Shown in pieces: positions 41,388 through 53,180 of a stretch of DNA of 64,000 nucleotides. Below the pieces are notes generated by a model. That model saw only the letters and a list, made by a program, of their open reading frames with translations. It was not told the origin of the DNA and ran no database searches. A program made the translations under genes and the position numbers. The stretch is from Boesenbergia rotunda. Its lineage: Eukaryota > Streptophyta > Magnoliopsida > Zingiberales > Zingiberaceae. Positions within the stretch are counted from its first letter, which is position 1, and each line of letters opens with the position of its first letter. The stretch is from NCBI GenBank assembly GCA_024364735.1, contig JAGFNQ010004005.1:171939-235938 (forward strand), written 5' to 3'.

Positions 41388-43958
41388 TGTTGAAACCCGA
41401 AATTTTAAAGGGCCTTTTTGGAAAATAGGGACCTAGTTAGAATTTATTGAAGTTATTGGGTTCATTTGAAAAAAGCCAAAAATTAAGTTATATTTAAAAC
41501 CCAGCCAAGCCCTAACTCCCCTCACCCGATCAGTTCCTTTTCGCCCGATTCTCCTCTCTTCTCCGACGCCGACGCCGCAGCCCGCCGAACGCCGCCGCAT
41601 CCAACCTTTTCATTTTCTTCCTTCGTCTTCTTCTTTCTCTCTCGTCTTCCACTCGGGCACGAGAGGAAGAAGCCAGGGATCTTCCTCTTTCAACCCTAGT
41701 AGCGATTTCTCCCCCTTTTCCGCCTCGAAGCCGCCCTCGCTTGAGCGAGCCCTAGCCGTCGCCTTCTACTTCCTCGTGCGCAACAACCGCGGAGCAAAAG
41801 AGGGCTACGGTGGTGGTAATTCAGAACAGAAGGTGATCGTCTTGTTCCTGTGCGCCAAGCAGAGGTAAGGAAGGTTGAGTTTAGGTTCCTTTAAGTTGTT
41901 GTTTGATAATAAAAGTATATGATCAGTTTGTAGGTTTGAATTTGTCATGTTAGGGTTACAAATTTCCTTGTCATTTTGATGTTGTGGTTTTCCTTCCTAT
42001 GAATACGATGCTAAAAAGCTTTTAAAAAAAATTGTTAAATTGTGTTTTTGTTTTTGAAATTGAGTTAGGTTTTCGGGAAGGAATTTACTGATGGTTCGGT
42101 TTAAGTGATACAAGGAAGATTATGGTTTATTGTGAGCTTGATCATTGACAGTGATGCTAACCTCAATGTGTAATAGATTAATATGATTAAATAAATTTGG
42201 GGTTGATTAAATGGAATTGAGGACTAAATCTAATTTAAATTGATAAGAGATCGGATATGAACGAATCATGGGATAATGATGTTTGTTGTAGCTAATGGAT
42301 TTAATTGTATGAATAGCTAAACTTAATCATTTACACAGGTCTTTGATTCGGACTCGTTCGGTTGATCGTGGACGGTTCTCGTTTACGGACTTCTACAATT
42401 ATAAGGCTGGTACTTCTCCTTTGTACTCGAGTAGTTTTCTTTACCTTAAAAGCATGGCTTGTTATGTCTGAAAGGTTGCTTGACCTTGTTCTTTGTCGTT
42501 ATTTAAAACATCGCCGTTGAAACTTATTCTTCGTTGATCTTTGAGTATTTCAAATTCGTATCCGTACAGTCCCTGTTGGTTTTCTGTTCTGTAAAGTGTC
42601 GCTTGTACGCGAGTACTTAGAAGTCCATTAAACACAGATAAGTTTATTTGGCATTAGAAATTTCCTACCTAGTAGTGTAGGTGTATAATCGTTGGTTTTT
42701 CGATTTCTGGTTGGTTGTATCGATGTATGTTTTACTTGTTGGATTTTTATTGCATCGTTGTTTCTCCGGTTGTTCGTGCATCGTATATCATGCACCATAC
42801 TTGCACGTTGCATACTAACGACTGTTGGCTTATATTTGGTTAAGCCGTCGTTAGTCATATTGTTGCTCGATTCACTCAACCACATGTTGTCATGATAGTG
42901 GTTAGAGTGCGAGTGTTTGTCCTGTCATGCCAGACAGTGACACCCTCACCGTTGTTTTTCGAGAAATATATTGTAGCTGTAGTAGCTCCCCCGATGTACC
43001 GGGGTTTGAAGTGTAGACTCCCCAGCATCCTGTCCACTCAACCACGCCTTATGTGGTATTATTGTTGTTGTTGGAGTGGTACAGTTGTCACAGCCCTACC
43101 CACTCGGTCACACAGATGGGATGTGTTGACGGCTTGACTGGCGTCAGGGGTGACACATGTCATTGCATCATGTGCATATGTATTTCTTTTATACATTTGA
43201 TTGTGTTTGATGCACTTATATGAGCTATGATTGTTGCATATGTATGACATGCATGTTTATCTTGATATTATTGTTGTTGAGTTATTTATACATGCCTAGT
43301 GCTTACTCGGATTTTATGTTATGTCGTTTTACTATATGTTATGCATGATTAGGTAAATTTGATATTTCTTATGGACTGTACCTTTTGATTCTCTACTTCG
43401 TTATCTTATTTATGCCATGCTTATTGTCTATTCATATACCCGCAGAGTCCGCCCGGACTCACCACCCCTGCTTCTCTTTTTGTTGTTTCATATAGCAGGT
43501 AGTGGTATTGCTTGGAGCCAGGAGATGATCCAGTTGTCAATCCCTCAGTCCTTCAGTTTCACCGGGTGATTTTGGTTTTGGAGTTGTTCCAGAGTTGAGT
43601 TATTTTTCCGTATTGGGTATAGTTGTTTTGTTTTCAGTACTTGGTAAAGTCGCCTCTTATTTGTTATCAGTTTTGCTTGTCGATATCAGAGACGTTTGAG
43701 ATCTCTTTGGATTTAGTTTCTTTTATATTTAAGGTGGCTGAGTCATCCGTTATCTTTTGGTTGATATAAAACTGCGTGATTGTTTTTCATATTACAGTTG
43801 TGATGGCTGAGCCAACTTTTATTAATTATTGTGATGTCAATCGTTTGTGGCTGAGCTATATTGGTGGAGAGTGTATGCACATTTGCCTCATATTATCCGT
43901 CGTACAGGGGAGATGTTATTCGATTTTCGAGGAAGCATGTGTCTCTGGAGGCGTGACA
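41388..43958 (+). repeat. Solo LTR with TSD AACAA, Tekay/Del-like
   Basis: The insert starts TGTTGAAACCCGAAATTTTAA and ends GAGGCGTGACA, flanked by AACAA at 41383-41387 and 43959-43963. A weak TATA (TTATATTTAAAACCC, about 41485) precedes a long GC-rich, pyrimidine-rich leader (41520-41860) with a possible splice donor (CAGAGGTAAGG, near 41862). The opening AAACCCGAAATTTT and the 2571-bp length fit LTRs of Tekay/Del chromoviruses. No coding frame. Orientation is from the TATA and leader. Confidence 0.82.
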
Positions 43959-43991
43959 AACAAGATAATTGATTATACGCTCAAAGGACAA

Positions 43992-44265
43992 GATTGCATG
44001 TAGAAGAATTAATCAAGTAATGCATAACGTCGATCGGTAGATTTTCATTCAGCGGAAAGAAATAATGACTTATCTATTCGGCTGGCAGACCAGCTCCAAT
44101 TAAATTTATCAAACTAGCTAGCTATCTCGATTGCATGCAGAAGAATTAATCAAGTAATGCATAACGTCGATCGGTAGATTTTCATTCAGCGGAAAGAAAT
44201 GATGACTTATCTATTCGGCTGGCAGACCAGCTCCTATTAAATTTATCAAACTAGCTAGCTATCTC
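43992..44265. repeat. 137-bp tandem duplication
   Basis: A block starting GATTGCATG and ending CTAGCTATCTC occurs at 43992-44128 and 44129-44265 with about three differences (TAGAAG/CAGAAG, AATAATG/AATGATG, CCAATT/CCTATT). No coding potential. Confidence 0.9.
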
Positions 44266-44298
44266 TTAATTAATTTAATGTGTCTAAAGTTTCTATTA

Positions 44299-44333
44299 AA
44301 GACGTACGCTGCTAGAAGCTCTAGCTAATGTAC

Positions 44334-44418
<85 letters not shown>

Positions 44419-44445
44419 GTACGCTGCTAGAAGCTCTAGCTAATG

Positions 44446-44485
<40 letters not shown>
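44299..44485. repeat. (TA)n tracts separated by a duplicated 38-bp block
   Basis: GACGTACGCTGCTAGAAGC...AATGTACCTT occurs before (44303) and after (44416) a (TA)n tract of about 75 bases; a second (TA)n tract follows to 44485. The arrangement looks like duplication of a microsatellite together with its flank. Confidence 0.8.
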
Positions 44486-44488
<3 letters not shown>

Positions 44489-44585
44489 CTCCTGCGGATC
44501 ATGATGTGCGGATTTCTCGTACAGACCACTGACCCAGACCGATCAAGTCCTTGCCTCATCGGTCTGGTGCATCAATCGCGCAGAG

Positions 44586-44587
<2 letters not shown>
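44486..44587. mobile_element. Short TA-nested element with dyad
   Basis: About 100 bases lie between (TA)n tracts. The ends show a short, imperfect inverted pair (CTCCTGCG and, inverted, CTCTGCGCG). The centre holds CAGACCGATCAAG and CATCGGTCTGG, arms of the dyad found in the neighbouring elements. This would be a shortened member of the family. Confidence 0.5.
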
Positions 44588-44618
<31 letters not shown>

Positions 44619-44621
<3 letters not shown>

Positions 44622-45025
44622 GATCAGCTGCGGACTGGCGCCTGATCGGCCACCGGAGGCTCGGGAGCGTCCCGACGGGTTCACCCTATCCCCTAGGGTT
44701 CATTGCATCCCCCTGGGTTATAGTTTTGTTCGGGGGCGGCGGTCAAAGGCCGCAATTGGTGTCGAGAAGTCGCAGGTCGTGTGCCTGATCGGCCACCGGA
44801 GGCTCAGGAGCGTCCCCAACGGGTTCACCTGTACCACCCTACCCCCTAGGGTTCATCGCACCTCCTGGGTTATAGTTTTGTTCGGGGGCGACGGCCGAAG
44901 GCCGCCGTTGGTGTCGAGAAGTCGCAGGTTGTGTGCCTAATCGGTCACCAGACCGATCAAGCACCTGCCTGATTGGTCTGGTGATCGATCAGGTGTCAGT
45001 CCACACGCGGTCCACAGCTGATCAG

Positions 45026-45029
<4 letters not shown>
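44619..45029. mobile_element. TA-nested element with inverted ends and internal duplication
   Basis: The ends TGATCAGCTGCGGA (44621-44634) and, inverted, TGATCAGCTGTGGA (45011-45024) match at 13 of 14 bases and lie against (TA)n on both sides. Inside, a block of about 142 bases starting CCTGATCGGCCACCGGAGG is present twice (44641 and 44783), each copy with CCCCTAGGGTTCAT and GGTTATAGTTTTGTTCGGG. A full dyad (arms ATCGGTC and GACCGAT) lies near 44940. No coding frame is convincing. Confidence 0.7.
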
Positions 45030-45059
<30 letters not shown>

Positions 45060-45063
<4 letters not shown>

Positions 45064-45782
45064 CTGGAAGGAATCGACACCAACAGCACGTCACTGAAGT
45101 CCAGCCCACGTGGATGCTGAAGGGAGGAGAGGAACGTCGCGCCCTGCGAGATCAACACGAGCGTTAGGGGGGACACGCCAGAGATTGTCCGGCGGAGCCC
45201 ACTCCGACGCTCAAGTCAGTGTCTCGATGAGGAAAAAGGAGCAGCAAGTAGGACGAATGTAAGAGCAACAAAGAGTGCTCAACCCCCTTACCAGAGGAGT
45301 GGGACTACCTTTTATACCTGCGGCGGCAGCCTAGGTGCCTTCCTTGACTGGTGCCACGTCTCCGCGTTTTATGCCACGTCCTCCTCCCCCTTTTGGCGGT
45401 TACTCGATAACCTTTGAAACGATTCGCCCGCCCTTACGCTTCGACCCGTTGTGATACTCAAGGATCGTGATAACTCCGTATAGCGGGAATGGTTATCCAT
45501 AGGTTCGTAAAGAAAGGGAGGATCGTTACTTGAGGTCGAAAGTAGCTCGGGCTCCACTTCCCCGAGATGATCTCGGGGCCTTCTGGCCCAGGTGGGCGCT
45601 ATAACTCCCGGAGGTAGTCTCAGGACCCAACCCCCGAGGTGATCCTAGGAGGGCTCTTCTGGCTGACTTTCCTGGGCGTGTCTCCCGAGGGGGGTTCTGG
45701 GGCTCTAGGAGGAAAGTCACTCAGACTTGGCGTATCGCGCAGCTTCTTCATCTCACGTGCCTACCACGGGTTATTCAACCCC

Positions 45783-45783
<1 letters not shown>
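45060..45783 (-). repeat. Probable solo LTR inserted in (TA)n
   Basis: The segment starts TGTTCTGGAAGG and ends TTCAACCCCA, both against (TA)n runs, so the TSD cannot be told from the microsatellite. Inside it resembles the minus-oriented LTRs at 11547 and 17523 in layout: CTCCGACGCTCAAGTCAGT, then GAGGAAAAAGGAGCAGCAAG, then a TATA-like TTTTATACC near 45311. Terminal bases differ from that family, so the assignment is tentative. Confidence 0.5.

Positions 45784-45784
<1 letters not shown>

Positions 45785-45862
<78 letters not shown>
45785..45862. repeat. (TA)n followed by (GA)n microsatellite
   Basis: A TA run of about 40 bases passes directly into a GA run of about 37 bases, ending at the inverted end of the next element. 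Confidence 0.9.
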
Positions 45863-45865
<3 letters not shown>

Positions 45866-46885
45866 GCTATGTTGCGGACCGCGTGTTGCGGACCCGTGCG
45901 GACCGAGCCTGGTGACCGATCAGGCACTTGCCTGATCGATCACGGGCCTGCGTACTTCCCTGGCGTCGGCAACTCCTCCACACCAACGGCGGCCTTCGGC
46001 CGCCGCCCCCGAACAAAACTATATCCCAGAGGGGGTGTGGTGAATGTTGAGAACGAGATGGCTATAGAGGGGGGTGAATATAGACAATCACAATTTCTTG
46101 AGCTTTTCAAAACTATTCTGCACTTCAGAGTTAGGCAGCGGAAGCAAATGCAGAACAAAGAAACTAAGCAGAGAAAGAAACTGAAACCAAACAAACGCTA
46201 AGACAGAGATGTACAAGGTTCGGGGATAACTTACACCTACACCTTGGCGTGCCCGTGAGGTGGGCGATCCCTTGATCGTCGACAGATCAAGCCCCGGTGA
46301 ACACCGGATATCAAGCGCCTCCTTCTACGTGGAGTAACCTCTCCACAAGCTATCTCAGTAGATGAATACAAGATTAAGCACACGAGACACTCGAGAAGGG
46401 AAGCTCACAAAGATGAAACAAGAACGCTCAAGCACAAAGCAACAGAGAGCACAACCCACAGCCCAGCCAAACTCCTCAAGTTCCTGTCTGTTCCCCTTGT
46501 TGTCGCTCCTCTGCTTCCAGCCTCGTCTTAAGCCTCTGCTCCCATCACCAGGCTCTCCATCAGCATCCACTGAAGCCACAGCCTGACCTCCCGACTTCCT
46601 GAGCACTCAGTCCACTGAAGACCCTCTCCAGCTGAGCCTCCGTCAGTTGCCAGCTGCTCTCCAGACGCCGTTGAGACCTGAAACAAGGAAACAGCCAAAC
46701 CTGCTCCAAGGAAAGCCTCCCATTGACTCTCCTCCAATGTTTGAATCATCCCTGTAAAGCATGCACACTCCAATAGAAGCTTAGCAATGCATATCAAAAA
46801 GAAATCAGTAAGTAGCAGAGAATCGGCAGTGAAAACGGACACGATCAGAGCTTCTGAGAGCGTATTTGAATTAAAGTTCTGCACA

Positions 46886-47316
46886 TGATCGGTCACCAGA
46901 CCGATCCAGCAGTCTTCTGCATACTCCTGATTGGTCCCCAGACCAATCCAGGCTCCAGCCTGATCGGTCACCATACCAATCAGGCTCCAACCTGATCGGT
47001 CACCAGACCAATCAGGCTGCTTCCAGACCAATCAGGCTCCATCCTGATCGGTCCAGGTCTAAGTGAACAGTAACCGCGGAAATCAAATCCTAAGTCTTTG
47101 ATCGGTCACCAGACCGTTCAGAACCTGATCAGTAGGGGAACTCAACTCACTATGGGCTCCCTGATCGGTCACCAGACCGATCAGGAGCTGTGCAGTGAGT
47201 GAAACACATACTCCCTGATCGGTCACCAGACCGATCAGACATCGCTGGATCGGTCACCAGACCGATCCACGAAGGAGCAGCGTGCCAACTCCCTGATCGG
47301 TCACCAGACCGATCCA
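46886..47316. repeat. Array of GATCGGTC/GACCGATC dyads in the LTR
   Basis: Perfect or near-perfect copies start near 46886, 46961, 46993, 47099, 47162, 47217, 47247 and 47294, plus a changed copy at 46929. Each has 9-base arms around a 4-base ACCA centre. The other LTR holds about eight (52127-52528). Confidence 0.9.
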
Positions 47317-47324
47317 GGGACGCA

Positions 47325-47830
47325 GACCTAGCCTTCCAAGCAAGGATTTCATTCACCTTAGCCCTCCAAGCTAAGGATTTTTCAATCTAACTCTCCAAGT
47401 TGGGAATTTGCACCTAACCCTCCAAGTTAGGACTTTTCACCTAGCCCTCCAAGCTAGGACTTTTCACCTAGCCCTCCAAGCTAGGACTTTTCACCCAACC
47501 CCTCCGAGTTAGACCTTCATCCAACCTAGCCCTCCAAGCTAGGCACCTGACCCTCCAAGCCAGGACTTTTCACCTAATTCTCCAGGATGGGAATTTGCAC
47601 CTAACCCTCCAAGTTAGGACTTTTCACCTAGCCCTCCAAGCTAGGACTTTTCACCCAACCCTTCCGAATTAGGACTTTTCCAACACCTGGCTTCACTCAC
47701 CAGGACCCGGCTTCACTCACCGGGATTTCTAACACCTGGCTTCACTCACCAGGACCCGGCTTCACTCACCGGGATTTCAACCTAGCTTCACAAGCTAAGA
47801 CCTGGCTTCACTCACCAGGATTTCATGCCT
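47325..47830. repeat. Array of small hairpin repeats in the LTR
   Basis: Units of roughly 25-29 bases have the form arm-CCTCCAA-arm followed by ACTTTTCAC. Arms include CCTAGC/GCTAGG, CCTAAC/GTTAGG and CTTAGC/GCTAAG. At 47690-47830 the centre changes to TTCACTCA with arms CCTGG/CCAGG and CCCGG/CCGGG. The other LTR carries the same type of array at 52538-53090 with a different number of units. Confidence 0.88.
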
Positions 47831-47937
47831 AGTCCCCGATCAGGACTTTAACCCAAATTCGCTCAACCAAATTTAAATCATTGTCAAACACCAAAACAAC
47901 AACCGGGCCAGACTGCATCAACAATCTCCCCCTTTTT

Positions 47938-50036
47938 GTTGTTTGACAACCCGATTTAAGTTTAGGTATCAATCAATTTAAGTCCTTTCATTCTCATAAG
48001 GGAATCATGATCCTCCCCCTATAATAACCATAAACTTAATCAGCCATTTTCTCCCCCTTGTCAAACATCGAAAAGGGTATGGTTATTAAGTTTGAACATA
48101 CCTCCCCCTCAAACACGGGTCTCTCCCCAAACCCAAAATAATCAATGTTAAGTTTCGAATTACATATGAGAGGCATATACTATAAATGTATCATGGCAAC
48201 AATGTATATGCATCATATGACAACAATTATTGCAGTTCCATCAGACTGATGATCGATACAGAAAAATTTTTGATTTATCTATGAATGATCAATTTTCAGA
48301 AAAATTTCTGTAATTCTGATTCGTTCAAGATCGGACTACATTAACACTTGGACTTCCATGTGAAGACATATACAGAAGTATATCATGGTCAAATACGTAT
48401 ATGCTTCATAGGACGAGTAAGGAATGCAACTGTATCTGAAACATAGTCCTGATTGATCTCCGTGACCAACCAGGTCTGTTGATTACGTGATACAGAAACA
48501 TATCTGATTAGTCTGGGGAGCGATCAGATTTCAGAAAAAAATTATGAACCTCTGATACGTTCCTGATCAGACTGCATTGACAATTTGCATTCCGTAACAG
48601 TGAAATAGACTCTATTAATATTCGATATTTCAGAAACAATTCCGAAATACGACATTAAGAACAAGAGTCATTACTCAACAAACCCTTTCTTATGAATTTG
48701 AACATTCCAACATAGTTTTGTATCAAATCACTATTAAGTACTAAGTTTGTATCACTTGAACAAATTTGTGCCCCCTTAGTACCAGGTTTGTACCAATGGA
48801 AGATCAAGTACATTTCAATTTGACTTGGTTTGTATCAGATTTGTGTGTATCAGTATGATCAGTAATCTGATACAATTCGATGAAAATTGATTGGTTTGAG
48901 GAGGTTTTGGATCAATTTGGAACGATCTGGGAGTTTCTTGATCAGAGTTGGTCTGATCGGTCACCGGACCGATCAGAGGGATCCCTGATCGGTCGGTGGA
49001 CCGATTAGGTTCGGCACAGGATGTTTTCTGAGTTCCAGATTTCATAAATCAATTTCAGAAACTCTGAAATCAGGTTTATTTTAATTCTTAGCCATTCTCA
49101 AACCCTAACACTATCAAGTGTAATCCGTTTGATCCTAAAAGGTTTTTTTTAACTAAAAATCATTTCCCAAAGTGATCAACATGATTTGTGTCAAAGCATA
49201 GATGTAATACATTTGATTCTAAGGATTCCCTTAATCAAAATATATGTCATGATTTGTGTCAAAGCATGATCAGAATTTTCTAAGCATGAAATTGAATATC
49301 AACACATGTTTGTATCAAAGCATGATCAGTGGGAAATCAAACAAGTCATGGAACTTAAAGCATCATAATCTATGTGATCATGTTGTTCTTAACCAAAATT
49401 AGGTTTGTGCCAATTCCAATGGATGATCAAAATTCCAAAACATGTTTATTTCACATCATGATCAATTTAAGCTATGTGTTCATATTATTTTTAATCAAAA
49501 TGGGCATGTCATAGATTAATGTTAATCATCCAAACATCAAAGTCATGGCATACTCATCTAGATTCATCTCCAAAATAGTAAGAAAAACTTAAGCCTAGGC
49601 CTTAAACTCATGTTCTTTGTCTAATCATGTATTGTGAGATTTTCATAGTGATTTTCACAAACCATGTATTCTTCATGTTGGCATAATACATACAAGAAAA
49701 TTATGGCATACATGATCATGGAAGAACTTAAACACTAAAGTAGATTATACCATGACTAAGTATTTTAACACATGAATACCATAAAAATCACTAGCCAAGG
49801 GATTATATTGTCATAAGATCTAAAACAATGGAGCTCAAAGCATTTAATTCGAATTTTCCATAACCATCCATGTGAATGACAATTTTGCCTTTGGTCATGG
49901 GTTTGGAGCACCAAATATCAACCTCCCATGTTGATAGATGCTCCCCCTCAAATAATGCTTATACAATTTTAAAGATAGAGGTTTTAGGTACCCAAATTTT
50001 GGGACCTAAAGAACTTTCAATCAAAGACTTTGGCAC
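47938..50036. other. Non-coding interior of the gag-only Copia element
   Basis: AT-rich DNA with a recurring phrase like CATGATTTGTGTCAAAGCATGATC (49190, 49250, 49310 and elsewhere) and two more dyads (near 48957 and 48988). No trace of pol motifs was found on either strand. Confidence 0.6.
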
Positions 50037-51228
50037 TCATGCCTTAGTCATTTTCTTTTTAACCCTAGGAACATTTGATGATCTAAAATGTGTTCTAGAC
50101 ATTAATGACACAAAGGTTGGTTCTTTAGGTCGGTAACCTATACCGGCCTTGTTGTAAACCTCCCTTTGGGAGTTCAAGATCATGTCTAGGGTTTTGGAGC
50201 TTGTTGAAAATTTCTCAAGAACAATCTTGAGATTTTCAATTTCACCCTTCAAGATCTTATTCTCATCTCAAGGCATTCATTATGGAAGTCATTAATATCC
50301 TCAACCATAGAGGATTTTAATTCTTTTACTTCCAACTTCAATGACTTAACCTTATTCTTAGATTTCTTTAACAATTTGGTTAAACATGCGATAGCTCTAT
50401 AGCACTTATCCAACTCGGGAGATATTACCTCTTCATCATCCGAAGATGATGAAGGCGCGGTTAAGGAGCTTGATTCGTTATCACTTTCTTCTCTCGAGTC
50501 CTCTAGTGCCATGAATGTCATGTGACAGTGAGTGTTCTTCTCCTCCTTCTTCTTCTTGTTGTCACCTGCCACTAAAGCAATCCCTTTCTCTGTGGGACTT
50601 TGGTTAGAGATCTCATGTAATTCCATCTCACAAAAGAAATCCTCTAACTTAACAAAAGATAAGTCCTTGGAAACCTTGTAAGCATCCACCATGGATGACC
50701 ACAAGGCATTCCTGGGAAATGATTTAAGAACATACCTCACTAGGTCTCGATTTTCTACCTCTTCACCAATGGAGTGGAGACCATTCAATACTTCTTTGAA
50801 TCGACAATGAAGCATACTTACAGGTTTTCTCCCATTGTCAAGTTTTGGAGTTGGCTGAGAAGGAGGTCCTTCTTGACTATCCGTGTATCTTGAGTTCCCT
50901 CATGGAGCTCAAAGATTTTGTTCCATAGGTCCTTTGCACTTGTAAAGGGACCAACTTTGATCAACTCCTCCTTGGTCAACCCGCATTGCAAAGTGACCAC
51001 TGCTTTGGCATTTGCTTCACTCTTTCTTATTTGCTCAGCCGACCAACTTAAGAAATCGAGATCTTTTCCTTCAACATCTCTTGGAGGGATGAAACCTTCT
51101 TTGACCGAGAACCATATGCTCATGTTTGTCTTCAAATAAAACTCCATCTTCGATTTCCAATATTGAAAATCTGTGCCGTCGAAGAGTGGAGGTCGGTTTG
51201 TGCTCATTCCTTCTCTTCCAGCCATCAT
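50037..51228 (-). CDS. Gag of the non-autonomous Copia element, in broken frames
   Basis: The ATG of choice is at 51228 or the in-frame ATG at 51207. The first frame (51228-50818) has the Copia Gag opening RPPLFDGTDFQYWKSKMEFYL, then a helical region with AKDLWNKIFELHEGT. A stop at 50818 is followed at once by a second frame (50815-50249) that continues Gag: RFKEVLNGLHSIGE, VRYVLKSFPRNALW, FFCEMELHE, an acidic Ser-rich linker and a Lys-rich coiled region. A third (50252-50037) overlaps and extends the coil. The three together look like one Gag split by a stop and a shift; the zinc knuckle is not evident. Gag packages RNA, so a working copy could use another element's enzymes. Confidence 0.75.
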
Positions 51229-51269
51229 GTTGTAAGCTCTCGGATGTTAAGCCTTGAACAGAGCCCCAA

Positions 51270-51281
51270 GCTCTGATACCA
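51270..51281 (-). promoter_or_regulatory. Primer-binding site (initiator Met tRNA)
   Basis: On the minus strand the sequence two bases after the LTR is TGGTATCAGAGC, an exact match to the common plant Copia site for the initiator methionine tRNA. Confidence 0.9.
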
Positions 51282-51283
51282 CT

Positions 51284-53180
51284 TGTTGGGAACGAGATGG
51301 CTATAGAGAGGGGGTGAATATAGACAATCACAATTTCTTGAGCTTTTCAAAACTATTCTGCACTTCAGAGTTAGGCAGCGGAAGCAAATGCAGAACAAAG
51401 AAACTAAGCAGAGAAAGGAACTCAAACCAAACAAACGCTAAGACGGAGATGTACAAGGTTCGGGGATAACATGCCCCTACTCCTTGGCGTGCTCGTGAGG
51501 TGGGCGATCCCTTGATCATCGGCAGATCAAGCCCCGGTGAACACCGGATATCAAGCGCCTCCTTCTCGGTGGAGTAACCTCTCCACAAGCTGTCTCAGTA
51601 GATGAATACAAGATTAAGCACACGAGACACTCGAGAAGGGAAGCTCACAAAGATGAAACAAGAACGCTCAAGCACAAAGCAACAGAGAGCACAACCCACA
51701 GCCCAGCCAAACTCCTCAAGTTCCTGTCTGTTCCCCTTGTTGTCGCTCCTCTGCTTCCAGCCTCGTCTTAAGCCTCTGCTCCCATCACCAGGCTCTCCAT
51801 CAGCATCCACTGAAGCCACAGCCTGACCTCCTGACTTCCTGAGCACTCAGTCCACTGAAGACCCTCTCCAGCTGAGCCTCCGTCAGTTGCCAGCTGCTCT
51901 CCAGACGCCGTTGAGACCTGAAACAAGGAAACAGCCAAACCTGCTCTAAGGAAAGCCTCCCATTGACTCTCCTCCAATGTTTGAATCATCCCTGTAAAGC
52001 CTGCACACTCCAATAGAAGCTTAGCAGTGCATATCAAAAAGAAATCAGCAAGTAGCAGAGAATCGGCAGTGAAAATAGACACGATCAGAGCTTCTGACAG
52101 CGTATTTGAATTAAAGTTCTGCGCCTGATCGGTCACCAGACCGATCAGGAAGGACCCTGATCGGTCACCAGACCGATCCAGTAGTCTTCTGCATACTCCT
52201 GATTGACCAATCCAGGCTCCAGCCTGATCGGTCACCAGACCAATCAGGCTACTTCCTGATCGGTCCAGGTCTGAGTGAACAATAACCGCGGAAATCAAAT
52301 CCTAAGTCTTTGATCGGTCACCAGACCGTTCAGAACCTGATCAGTAGGGGAACTCAACTCACTGTGGGCTCCCTGATCGGTCACCAGACCGATCAGGAGC
52401 TGTGCAGTGAGTGAAACACATACTCCCTGATCGGTCATCAGATCGATCAGACATCGCTGGATCGGTCACCAGACCGATCCACGAAGGAGCAGCGTGCCAA
52501 CTCCCTGATCGGTCACCAGACCGATCCAGAGACGCAGACCTAGCCTTCCAAGCTAGGATTTCATTCACCTTAGCCCTCCAAGCTAAGGATTTTTCAATCT
52601 AACTCTCCAAGTTGGGAATTTGCACCTAACCCTCCAAGTTAGGACTTTTCACCTAGCCCTCTAAGCTAGGACTTTTCACCTAACCCTCCAAGCTAGGACT
52701 TTTCACCCAACCCCTCCGAGTTAGACCTTCATCCAACCTAGCCCTCCAAGCTAGGCACCTGACCCTCCAAGCCAGGACTTTTCTCCAGGATGGGAATTTA
52801 CACCTAACCTTCCAAGTTAGGACTTTTCACCTAATTCTCCAGGATGGGAATTTCCACCTAACCTTCCAAGTTAGGACTTTTCACCTAGCCCTCCAAGCTA
52901 GGACTTTTCACCCAACCCTTCCGAATTAGGACTTTTCCAACACCTGGCTTCACTCACCGGGACCCGGCTTCACTCACCGGGATTTCCAACACCTGGCTTC
53001 ACTCACCAGGACCCGGCTTCACTCACCGAGATTTCAACCTAGCTTCACAAGCTAGGACCTGGCTTCACTCACCAGGGTTTCATGCCCAGTCCCCGACCAG
53101 GACTTTAACCCAAATTCGCTCGACCAAACTTAAATCATTGTCAAACACCAAAACAACAACCGGGCCAGACTGCATCAACA
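51284..53180 (-). repeat. 5' LTR of the gag-only Copia element
   Basis: 1897 bp, the partner of 46045-47923. Dyad copies start near 52127, 52158, 52228, 52312, 52375, 52429, 52460 and 52507. Some differ from the partner LTR in both arms together, for example 52429. Confidence 0.9.

Larger units (their letters stand above)
46045..47923 (-). repeat. 3' LTR of the gag-only Copia element
   Basis: 1879 bp. It contains two arrays: about nine copies of a dyad with arms TGATCGGTC and GACCGATCA (46886-47316), and a block of small hairpin-capable repeats (47325-47830). It differs from the other LTR by scattered substitutions and by indels of whole repeat units. Confidence 0.9.
46045..53180 (-). mobile_element. 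Gag-only (non-autonomous) Copia-type LTR retrotransposon, TSD GTGAA
   Basis: The LTRs (46045-47923 and 51284-53180) run TGTTG...CAACA and are flanked by GTGAA at 46040-46044 and 53181-53185. Minus orientation follows from the primer-binding site (51270-51281, inverse of TGGTATCAGAGC, the initiator-Met tRNA site) beside the right LTR and the purine tract (inverse of ATCTCCCCCTTTTT, 47924-47937) beside the left LTR. The internal region is only 3.36 kb; it has gag near the 5' end and no protease, integrase or RT. Enzymes would have to come from a related full element, SIRE-like by the gag. The lower half of the interior (47938-50036) is AT-rich and non-coding. Confidence 0.9.

Noticed and set aside
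41520..41870. GC-rich leader and splice donor suggesting the 5' end of a host gene
   Set aside because: The whole segment lies between TSD copies AACAA with TG/CA ends, so it is the leader of a solo LTR.
45727..45915. Open frames through the (TA)n/(GA)n tract
   Set aside because: Product of low-complexity DNA with alternating Ile-Tyr and Arg-Glu; no gene evidence.
46355..46606. An 83-codon minus-strand frame identical in both Copia LTRs (also 51595-51846)
   Set aside because: It is identical because the LTRs are copies. The product has no recognisable domain and it lies in the non-coding LTR.
47325..47690. Regular short repeats that resemble a CRISPR array at first sight
   Set aside because: The units are contiguous, variable and lie inside a plant LTR; there are no unique spacers and no cas genes.
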